This document shows positions 7,921-14,001 of a DNA stretch of 14,001 nucleotides, piece after piece. A program made the position numbers and the translations under genes. Each line of letters starts with the position of its first letter. The first letter of the stretch is position 1. The notes under the pieces are model-generated. The model saw only the letters and a program-made list of their open reading frames with translations, was not told where the DNA came from and ran no database searches. This DNA is from Patescibacteria group bacterium UBA7396 (lineage in GTDB: Bacteria; Patescibacteriota; Gracilibacteria; BD1-5; UBA6164), in the NCBI GenBank assembly GCA_002470645.1, contig DKNE01000022.1, forward strand, positions 1 to 14,001, read 5' to 3'.

Positions 7921-8190
7921 ATAGAATAGATAAAACTTAAAGTCAAATTCATGATACATATTTTATAATTAAATCAAGTTGATATAAATATCATATTTTA
8001 TCTATAACCTAAGTTATCAAATATTCCAAAGTTGACTTATAATTTTGTGAAATTGAATTGATGAGTTAGAAAAGAGATACTCTAGTAGATATTGATACAT
8101 CAAAAGAAGGAAAAATTTTATATGAGAAATTATTACACCTGAGTAATCAAAGTAACTTATCTAAAATCAAGTTCATTTTTATTTAAAAAT

Positions 8191-8218
8191 TTGATAAATT
8201 GATTTTTATCATTATGCT
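8191..8218 (+). promoter_or_regulatory. Promoter of the helix-turn-helix membrane protein gene
   Basis: -35 TTGATA (8191-8196), 16-bp spacer, -10 TATGCT (8213-8218), giving a leader of about 30 bases before the ATG at 8257. Two inverted repeats lie on it (next entry). Confidence 0.5.
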
Positions 8219-8229
8219 ACAAATCAATT
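8192..8229. promoter_or_regulatory. Candidate operator: nested inverted repeats over the promoter
   Basis: Two perfect palindromes overlap: TGATAAA/TTTATCA (8192-8198 with 8204-8210) inside the promoter spacer, and AATTGATTT/AAATCAATT (8197-8205 with 8221-8229) spanning the -10 and the expected start. The downstream gene encodes a DNA-binding domain, so autoregulation is plausible. AT-rich DNA makes chance palindromes easier. Confidence 0.4.
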
Positions 8230-8256
8230 ATTTTTATTTTTGTTTTTATTTTTCAT

Positions 8257-8820
8257 ATGTATAAGATTACTAGAGAAGAAGCTGCTGGTATATTAAATAT
8301 TTCAACAAGAAGTATAGATAGATATATAAGAGCTGGAAAACTGAGATCTAAAAAAGAAGGAAAAATTGTTTATATTCATGAAGATGATATAAATAACTTC
8401 TTATGAGTAGGAACAAAAAAACAAGAAGTAATTGTTTGAAATATCCCTACAAGAGAAGAAAAACATACTGAAGAAAAAATGCATTCTCCAGCAAAAATTG
8501 ATGAAAATTTTTGAGTAATTTTTGATAAACTTAGATTTGAAATAAAACTCAAAGATGAAGAAATCAAAGATCTCAGTGTAAAAGTATGAAAAATGGAAGA
8601 AATAGTAAAAAATTCTATTTCAATGTTGGAATTTAAAAAAAATCAATTTTTATTAGAAGAATCTAAAAATTCTCTTCACTCAGAATTGGAAAATACAAAA
8701 AAAGAACTTGAACATAAAAATAATTCTCTTAAAGAAGAGAAAAAATTAAACTATATTCTTATTATAACTACGGTTATACTTTTTATTGTATTAGTTATTG
8801 TTTGGATGATTAAAATTTAA
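8257..8820 (+). CDS. Tail-anchored helix-turn-helix protein with coiled coil
   Basis: A 187-residue protein. Residues 1-50 form a MerR/excisionase-type helix-turn-helix (ITREEAAGILNISTRSIDRYI, then a basic wing GKLRSKKEGKIVYI and EDDINNFL). A polar linker follows, then a long charged heptad-like stretch (about 90-160) that should be coiled coil, and one C-terminal membrane segment (about 164-185, ILIITTVILFIVLVIVW) with a short MIKI tail. The predicted product is a DNA-binding domain held at the inner face of the membrane, dimerised by the coiled coil. The role is unknown: envelope-linked transcription control or chromosome tethering are possible. Its own promoter carries inverted repeats. 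Four UGA glycines interrupt it under the standard code. ATG start without Shine-Dalgarno. Confidence 0.85.
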
Positions 8821-8845
8821 TTTACTATAAAATATAAAGCAAAAT

Positions 8846-8881
8846 ATGTAAAGCTATTTTTATTTTACATTTTTATTTTTT
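8846..8881 (+). terminator. Probable terminator after the helix-turn-helix gene
   Basis: Stem ATGTAAA/TTTACAT (8846-8852 with 8864-8870) with an 11-base loop, followed by TTTTATTTTTT. The stem has only one G-C pair, so it may be leaky and let transcription reach tRNA-Arg, which has no clear promoter. Confidence 0.45.
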
Positions 8882-8891
8882 CTCCTATTAT

Positions 8892-8965
8892 GTCCTCGTA
8901 GTTCAGTGGAAGAACAGTCCCCTCCTAAGGGACAGACACAAGTTCGATCCTTGTCGGGGATACCA
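8892..8965 (+). tRNA. tRNA-Arg(CCU)
   Basis: Acceptor GTCCTCG/CGGGGAT (with G-T closing and one T-G pair), anticodon stem GTCCC/GGGAC around loop CTCCTAA, where U33 is followed by CCU, T-loop TTCGATC, discriminator A and encoded CCA. It closely follows the E. coli tRNA-Arg(CCU) pattern. It reads AGG. Confidence 0.93.
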
Positions 8966-8990
8966 TTTTTTATTTTATAATACTAAAAAC

Positions 8991-10007
8991 ATGAGTGAAA
9001 TTCAAAATAATAATAACTCAAATGGAAATCAAACTCCATACATAATAATAATTGTTTTACTTATGATTATAGCTGTTCTTGCATTTTTTGTAGGAAAAGG
9101 ATATAATTCATGAAATACAACAGGAAATACAAATAGTTCTTTAAATAATGAAGATATTGAAGTAACAGTAATATGAGATGTAAAGTGTGCCGACTGTCAA
9201 ACACAAAATATAATCGATAGTTTAAAACAAATTCCAAGTCTTACCTCTGCTAATTTCAAAGAAATTGACTTTTCTGCTGCTGGGACTGAAGAAATATTAA
9301 AAGCAAATAATATAACAAAACTTCCCGCATTTTTATTCAACACAAATAATATAAATGATTTAAAACAATATATGACACAAACCCCTACTGGGCTTTACAG
9401 TTTGGATGCATGATCAACTCATGATCCATATGCAAAAAGAAGTGAAAGAGGTTTTCTTATATTAAATGATTGAGTATTAAATGATATAAAAAAAGATTCT
9501 CGTATATATGGAAATGAAAATGCTGAAATACTTTGGGTAGAATATAGTGATTTAAATTGTGGTTACTGTGCGAAACTTCATAATGAAGGAACTCACGATA
9601 CTCTTTTTACTACTTTTGGAGATAAACTTGGACTTGCATATCAATATTTTGCTATCTTCAATAGAGAAGCTCCTGTAATACTTGAATGTATTGCTGACCA
9701 AAAAGGAACAGATGTTATGTATCAAACTATTAAAAAAGCATATAAAGATGGACTCAAAGATAAAGCTTGAATTGCTGGAGCCGTAGAATGAATAAATAAT
9801 GAAGAATTAACTGCTTGTATAGATAGTGGTAAATATACTGCAAAAATTGATAGTCATATGAAAATGTGATCTGAAACTTTTGGAGTTACAGGAACACCTG
9901 GAAATGTTTTAATTAATACAAAAACTTGAGAATATGCAAAACTTCCTGGAGCATACCCAGTAGCTGATTTCGAAAGAACTATTAATAATTTACTTATTGC
10001 TGAATAA
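8991..10007 (+). CDS. Membrane-anchored DsbA/thioredoxin-fold thiol-disulfide protein
   Basis: A 338-residue protein with an N-terminal membrane anchor (about 17-35, IIIIVLLMIIAVLAFFV), so the rest should face outward. Residues 55-140 look like a short thioredoxin-like domain with CADC (66-69) and a possible cis-Pro in KLPAF. The C-terminal half is a DsbA/BdbD-like domain (Thioredoxin_4 type): VEYSDLNCGYCAKLH with CGYC at 190-193, the conserved downstream cysteines ECIADQ and TACIDSG, and the cis-Pro loop TGTPGNVLI. It probably forms or reshuffles disulfides in exported proteins. Two redox-active CxxC sites in one chain may relay electrons. UGA gives only about 8 of 28 glycines, the lowest share counted here. 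A TATAAT ends nine bases before the ATG, so the mRNA may be almost leaderless. It converges on era. Confidence 0.9.
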
Positions 10008-10019
10008 TAAGATAAAAAC

Positions 10020-10055
10020 AAAAAAAGAGTTGGAATAATTTCAACTCTTTTTTTT
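10020..10055. terminator. Bidirectional terminator between the Dsb-like gene and era
   Basis: Stem GAGTTGGAA/TTTCAACTC with flanking A-run and T-run, so both strands read as hairpin plus T-tract. It lies between two convergent genes whose stops are at 10005-10007 and 10054-10056. Confidence 0.75.
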
Positions 10056-10950
10056 ATGATAATATTTTTTTCATCACTCTATCATTTTTTCTCCATTTTT
10101 CCATAGTTTTTACTCTCAGAGATAAAAAGACTTTTTTTCAAAAAATTTGTTCCAATTCTATTCTTGCCTCTGTACCTATCTGAGTAATCAGACTTCATGC
10201 TTTTCCAACAATAATGTATTTTTGACTTTCTGTTTCGGTATAAACATATGCTTGTATTTTTAATAATTCTCCCTGATCATCAATTTCTTCTATCTCAACA
10301 TAGGTAGAATGTGGAACTTCTTCAGTAGTGTGTAAAAATACTTTTTCTCTTACTATCTCAGAAATTCTAAAATAAATATCTTGGTCAGTATAATAATCAT
10401 CTGGATAAAAAGGATGACCTATAGGAAGAATATTTTTTATTTTTTGTAATAATTCTTCAAATCATTGCTTCTCTAAAGAAGAAATTTTTACACTCGTTTC
10501 ATCAAAAGGAATTTCAATTTTTGAAGGGAGATCAAGTTTTGTATACACTTTTATAATAGGTGCATGAATAAATTCTAAAATTTCTTCAATTTGTTTTTCT
10601 TCATCTCCATATGGACGAGAAGAGTCAATAAAATATAAAACCCCATCCGCTTCCCTCATAGATTTTATAGCTTCATGATTTATCTTTTGATTAAATTCTT
10701 TTTCATTTTTATGAATTCATGGAGTATCAAAAAATATAATTTGACTTTCAGTATCATTAAAAATTGCTAATACTCTTTTTCTCGTCGTTTGAGGAATATT
10801 GGAAGTAATAGAAACTTTTTCTCATAAGAGAGAATTTATAAACGTGGATTTTCAAACATTTGGACGACCGATTATGGCAATATAACCAACTTTTTTTTCT
10901 TTTAAATCAGTTGTTTTTGATAGAATATCTTGTAAATTGAGTTCTTGCAT
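10054..10950 (-). CDS. era: GTPase Era
   Basis: A 298-residue Era, the 16S rRNA-binding GTPase needed for 30S maturation; the length is normal. The G domain shows G1 GRPNVGKST (about 28-36), the Era-type switch NIPQTTRKRV, and G3 DTPGIH. G4 is TKLD (KVYTKLD) where Era usually has NKxD. The C-terminal KH domain, which binds the 3' end of 16S rRNA, shows VEIEEI, IIVGKAGSLI and a closing LRVKTMEKWRKND. The UGA share is about 6 of 14 glycines. No Shine-Dalgarno precedes the ATG. It may share a transcript with the recombinase fragment that ends 24 bases upstream. Confidence 0.96.
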
Positions 10951-10974
10951 ATTAAAGAGGTGAGGAAATATTTT

Positions 10975-11175
10975 TTATAAAGTAGTAGTTAATTTTCATC
11001 ATCTTTCTGATTCTATAAGTAAATTATTTCAAGCAGATAAATTTAGAATATCAGTTTTAATTTTTTGTAAAAAATATTTTAAACAATTAGTGTAGACTTT
11101 TATAGTTTTGGGTGAATAATTTCTATATTTAAGCTCTCTTGTTAGTTTTTCAATATTTTCTTGAATTTGCACCAT
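10975..11175 (-). pseudogene. Tyrosine recombinase N-terminal fragment (truncated)
   Basis: A 66-residue reading frame. IEKLTRELKYRNYSPKTIKVYTNCLKYFLQKI matches the SAM-like core-binding domain of XerC/D and phage-type integrases; the family pattern is RNYSPKT followed by a helix. The catalytic domain with its Arg, His and Tyr residues is absent: the frame ends in TAA and the next gene is era. It is probably a decayed remnant of an integrase, although a short DNA-binding protein retained for another use cannot be excluded. A TATAAT ends five bases before the ATG. Confidence 0.7.
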
Positions 11176-11180
11176 TTATT

Positions 11181-11186
11181 ATTATA
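11181..11186 (-). promoter_or_regulatory. -10 box before the recombinase fragment and era
   Basis: Perfect TATAAT on the minus strand, five bases before the ATG at 11175. No convincing -35 is seen at 16-18 bp. If used, the mRNA would be leaderless for the fragment, and it could also supply era. Confidence 0.35.
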
Positions 11187-11214
11187 CTCAAATTATAAAT
11201 ACATTTTGGTAATA

Positions 11215-11268
11215 AATATTTTGGATAATATTCTTTTTTAGAATAAAATCAAATGAATATTTTGGATA
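11215..11268. repeat. Pair of 13-bp direct repeats
   Basis: AATATTTTGGATA occurs at 11215-11227 and 11256-11268, 41 bp apart, without mismatch, just outside the recombinase fragment and before the accessory operon. They might be leftover recombination or regulatory sites; AT-rich chance repeats are also possible. Confidence 0.5.
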
Positions 11269-11381
11269 GAGTATAGTTAGGCGATATATTTTTTTGGATT
11301 TTTATTTTTCATCATCAATTTGGTGAAAAATCATCGGAATAATGAAAATCATCAGAAATTTTAAAAAAGAAGGGGGAAAGT

Positions 11382-11417
11382 TTGCTTTTTCAAAGCAATT
11401 TCTTTTGAAAAAAGAAA
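11382..11417 (+). other. Two adjacent hairpins in the leader of the accessory operon
   Basis: TTGCTTT/AAAGCAA with loop TTC (11382-11398) is followed at once by TTTCTTTT/AAAAGAAA (11399-11417). The first stem plus the TTTCTTTT run looks like a terminator on the plus strand, but no plus-strand gene precedes it. It could be an attenuator, or a guard against read-through into the operon. The rest of the gap 11176-11451 holds no gene. Confidence 0.35.
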
Positions 11418-11431
11418 CAAAATTGAAGTTT

Positions 11432-11437
11432 TATAAT
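11432..11437 (+). promoter_or_regulatory. -10 box of the accessory operon
   Basis: Perfect TATAAT, 14 bases before the first ATG of the operon. The nearest -35-like sequence, TTGAAA at 11405-11410, is 21 bp away, too far for a standard promoter, so the assignment is weak. Confidence 0.35.
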
Positions 11438-11451
11438 TTAAATTAAATATA

Positions 11452-12045
11452 ATGATTAATATAAAAAAATGATTAATAGATATTTTTGATTGAAAAAGTA
11501 CGACTATAGTTAATTGAGAAAGGTATATAATAAATCCATTAACTGATCATCAACCATTTACCACATATGAAATGCTAGAAACAGTAGTAGAGTGATTTCT
11601 AAAAATTATTGATTTATCATCTGTAAATAAAATAATATGAGAAGAAGATAGATGATGATTTATATCAGCATTAATTTCTTATAAAACAAAGATACCATTT
11701 TGATTAGTAAAGTGGAATCCTTTGTGATATGAATGAGATATTTGAATTGATTTTAGAAATATGTATACTAGTTGAAAAATGTATTTAAATTGAGCTAAAA
11801 GTTGAGATAAAGTAATTATTGTAGAAGATATTATTGACTCTTGATGAACAATAATTTCTATGGTTAAATTACTAGAAAAAAACAATATAAAGATTATTAA
11901 TATTTTTTCTGTTTGAGTAAAAGAATGACTTAATTGATTAGAAAATATTTATAATGAAACTTGATATAATGTAAATTGGTTATGTAAGTTTAAAATTGAA
12001 AATTGAATTTCAAAAGTAAGTGCTTTTAATAAATTAATAAAATAA
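11452..12045 (+). CDS. Phosphoribosyltransferase (purine PRT-like)
   Basis: A 197-residue type I phosphoribosyltransferase. The PRPP-binding motif VIIVEDIIDSGGT (121-133) is clear: hydrophobic strand, two acidic residues and the SGGT phosphate loop. Earlier, GEEDRGGF (63-70) and PFGLVKW (82-88) match the positions where adenine-type PRTs carry G-x-E-x-RGF and their RK loop. The enzyme should move a ribosyl-5-phosphate between PRPP and a base; the base cannot be told. All 21 glycines I count are UGA, so the standard code shatters it and hides the gene. Its stop is followed after four bases by the next ATG. Either salvage or a first step of the pathway encoded downstream is possible. Confidence 0.85.
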
Positions 12046-12049
12046 AATT

Positions 12050-13213
12050 ATGCATGATTTAAGTAAATTGTTAACTGAAACTGATTATTATTCTAATGAA
12101 TTTTTTAGAAGAGATGCTTTAGATAAATATGAGTCTTTTTTAAAACAATATGAAGAATTAAAAGAAAGTTTTTCTATACAGGCATTAGAAATGTTATCAA
12201 GAAATACCCCTGTTTACGAGTTATTAGAAATAGTAAATAAAGATACTAGTAATGTATTATTTAATTTTTTATATAATTATTTATTATTACCTAATATAAC
12301 TTCAACAGATGTGCCAGTTTCTGGAAATAGTGATAGTTTTCACAACATTACTATAAAAGAAAAATTAGTATGAAAAGATATATCTTGATTATTAACATAT
12401 ATTGAATTTTTGGAAAAATTTTGATTATATTTTTCAGTTGTTAATAAAAAATTATGAAATGAATCGTTACCATACTTTTTTTGAATAATAAGTGATATTT
12501 ATAGAGCATTACTTTTTTATTTATTATCTAAAACTAAAAAATTATGATATAAGTTAGTAGTAGTTCCTACAATTATAAATTCTAAAGCAATGTTCAATAC
12601 TTGAGCTTTCCCTAAATATTTAGATTGAGCTTTCAAAATAGAGTGAACTGATTTAGTTTTAAGTCCAACTTCAGAAATTCAATTAACAAATTTAATACAA
12701 TATTTATCATTAATAGAAAGAGGTATAAATAAGAAATCTTATAGATTTTCATCTACTTCTAGATGTTTTAGAATGGAAGATAGATTACCTGATTTATGAG
12801 GAAGTTTTTATGAGTTTGAAAAAGTAGAACTATTTACTGTATGCGACTGAAATGAAGTTATAAATGAATATAAAAAAATGATGGATGTAGTAGAGGAACA
12901 ATTACTAGAATTATGATTATCTTATAGAATTGTATTGTTAGCTGATAATGATATGTGAATTGCATCGAAAATTACTCATGATTTTGAAGTTTATTATCCT
13001 GTTTCAAATAAATGGGTAGAAGTAAGCAGTTGTTCTATACATTGAGATTTTGCATCAAGAAGAATGAATGTGAAAATAAATTGAAAATATTATCACACAT
13101 TACATTGAAGTGCTTTAGCTATTCCTAGAATAATAGGATGTATTTTAGAACAATATCAACTTAATTGAAAAGAAATAGAATTTCCTGAAGTATTAAAAAA
13201 ATATTTAATTTAA
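12050..13213 (+). CDS. Seryl-tRNA synthetase-like protein, divergent
   Basis: A 387-residue class II synthetase core of the SerRS type, shorter than usual SerRS (about 420-430). The N-terminal 100 residues are helical but do not show the typical long tRNA-binding coiled-coil arm. The core follows SerRS closely: TGAFPKYLDGAFKIEGTDL, the TSE motif (207-209), motif 2 with CFRME (239-243), EKVELFTV, SSCSIHGDFASRRMN and motif 3 HTLHGSALAIPR (349-360). Differences from SerRS are DRLPDLGGSFYEFEK in place of the GL-R-HQF-K loop, and His352 where TLNGS normally has Asn. It may be the cell's SerRS or, as its setting suggests, a paralogue that activates an amino acid for a metabolite or carrier, or a resistance copy. 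About 17 of 21 glycines are UGA. Confidence 0.85.
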
Positions 13214-13228
13214 TAATAATTTTAAAAT

Positions 13229-13885
13229 ATGAAAAACATACATTTGTCACAAATTGAAACTAGTAATTATTTTAGTGACATATACTCTAAAAATATATCT
13301 TTTGAAAATATGCCATGGATTACATGAGCAGTTGATATAGATTTATTAAATAATGTTATAAATTGAAAATTCAATAATCCCTTGAAAATATTTGAGATTT
13401 GATGTTGAATATGAACAGAATCTATTTTTTTATCAAAAATTGGCCATAAACTAACATCAATAGATTTATCTAAAGATATTTTAAAATTAGCCTTTATGAA
13501 TTCAAATATATATTGAGTTAATATTGATTTTAAGGAATTTGATATAACAAAAAATATTGAAAATCAATTTGATTTAGGAATTTATGATCTTGTAATTGAT
13601 AGGGCTTGTTTTCACCACATATTACCAGAAAATAGATTAATATACATGAGTAATGTTTCAAAATTACTTAAATCTAATTGAGAATTGTATATTAGATGAT
13701 TTTCAGACAAAATGTCACCTTCAATATCTTGAGATGGACCTTTTAGATTATCAGAAAATGATTTTTATGAAACTTTTAATGATTTATTTTGAAATATTAA
13801 AATAAATTATTATAAAAATATACCTGCTCCTGAAAAAAATAAAAAAGAGCAAATATGGATATCTTTTAATGCTTCTAAAATATAA
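13229..13885 (+). CDS. Class I SAM-dependent methyltransferase
   Basis: A 218-residue Rossmann-fold methyltransferase. Motif I, which binds SAM, is EIGCGIGTES (56-65, all three motif glycines UGA); an acidic strand end TSIDLS follows, then FKEFDI, and motif IV DLVIDRACFHHI (120-131). The lead-in MPWITGAVD and the later LKSNGELYIRGFS and GDGPFRLSENDF are as in the TPMT/TehB-like small-molecule methyltransferases, so a low-molecular-weight substrate is likelier than nucleic acid or protein. It starts 15 bases after the synthetase-like gene, without a Shine-Dalgarno, and its TAA overlaps the next ATG by one base (TAATG), which implies translational coupling. Confidence 0.85.
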
Positions 13886-14001
13886 TGAAAAAAGTTATTA
13901 TTTCCGCACAATGGTTTTGATGGGGACCAATTTCAAAATCTATTTCTTTAATAAATGAATTAAAGAAAAATAAAAATTATTATATAATATATATTTGAAA
14001 T
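13885..14001 (+). CDS. Unidentified protein, glycosyltransferase-like N-terminus (partial)
   Basis: Only 39 residues are inside the window: MKKVIISAQWFGWGP, a helix ISKSISLINELKK, and a strand YYIIYIGN. A first strand, a Gly-rich turn, a helix and a second strand is the usual start of a GT-B glycosyltransferase, but other Rossmann-like proteins begin the same way, so this is a guess. It overlaps the methyltransferase stop by one base and clearly belongs to the operon. It uses both UGA and GGA for glycine. The gene continues past the right edge. Confidence 0.6.

Larger units (their letters stand above)
7921..8256. other. Divergent intergenic region with promoters
   Basis: This 336-bp AT-rich gap separates the kinase/CYTH gene (minus) from the helix-turn-helix gene (plus). 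A plus-strand candidate TTGATA-18 bp-TATAAC lies at 7979-8008, and a better one is at 8191-8218 (listed apart). For the minus strand only a weak TTGATT-15 bp-TATCAT is seen. Between about 8020 and 8140 one frame stays open but has no start codon and resembles nothing I know. Confidence 0.5.

Noticed and set aside
8020..8140. An open stretch between the divergent genes that could be a small gene or fragment.
   Set aside because: No start codon in frame and no recognisable motif; left as intergenic.
8376..8567. A 63-residue minus-strand frame.
   Set aside because: It is antisense to the helix-turn-helix/coiled-coil gene, which has clear motifs.
8865..8890. TTTACA-16 bp-TATTAT as a tRNA-Arg promoter.
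   Set aside because: The -10 would end one base before the mature tRNA, putting the start inside the gene; the TTTACA is better explained as part of the terminator stem.
1279..13885. Under the standard code most genes look like strings of broken pseudogenes.
   Set aside because: The interruptions are all UGA at conserved glycine positions, with no frameshifts and clean UAA ends, so they are sense codons.

Overview
The window is AT-rich and holds ten complete protein genes, one truncated recombinase fragment, one gene cut by the right edge, eight tRNA genes and the 5' end of a 16S rRNA gene. The proteins only make sense if UGA is read as glycine (genetic code 25). GyrB gains RPGMYIGST, RF1 gains its GGQ motif, Obg and Era gain their P-loops, and every complete gene ends in UAA. 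That points to Candidatus Absconditabacteria (SR1) or Gracilibacteria (BD1-5/GN02) of the Patescibacteria/CPR. The visible rRNA is too short to choose between them.

Left part (1-1280), minus strand: the 16S rRNA start is preceded by four near-identical tandem promoters. Before these comes a tRNA cluster Asn-Ser(UGA)-Ser(GCU)-CAU with its own strong promoter. Next (1279-6245, minus) is an information-processing cluster: obg, prfA, a HIT protein and gyrB. prfA overlaps the HIT gene by 8 bases, and internal promoters are visible before prfA and gyrB. A plus-strand tRNA set follows (Glu, initiator Met, elongator Met). It faces a minus-strand nucleotide kinase-like/CYTH fusion protein across a shared bidirectional terminator.

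Middle part (7921-10950): a membrane-tethered helix-turn-helix protein with an inverted repeat over its own promoter, tRNA-Arg(CCU), and a membrane-anchored thiol-disulfide protein with two CxxC motifs. The last of these converges on era through another shared hairpin. A recombinase N-terminal fragment lies just upstream of era.

Right part (11452-14001), plus strand: a tightly packed operon of a phosphoribosyltransferase, a seryl-tRNA-synthetase-like protein with a divergent active site, a small-molecule-type methyltransferase, and the start of a further gene with a glycosyltransferase-like N-terminus. Here UGA supplies nearly all glycines, against a third to a half in most housekeeping genes checked. 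This is the accessory region and the best candidate for an undescribed pathway, possibly a small modified metabolite; that function is inference.

Across the window no start codon has a recognisable Shine-Dalgarno sequence. Most clear promoters have a spacer of exactly 16 bp, and several -10 boxes lie so close to a start codon that leaderless mRNAs are likely.
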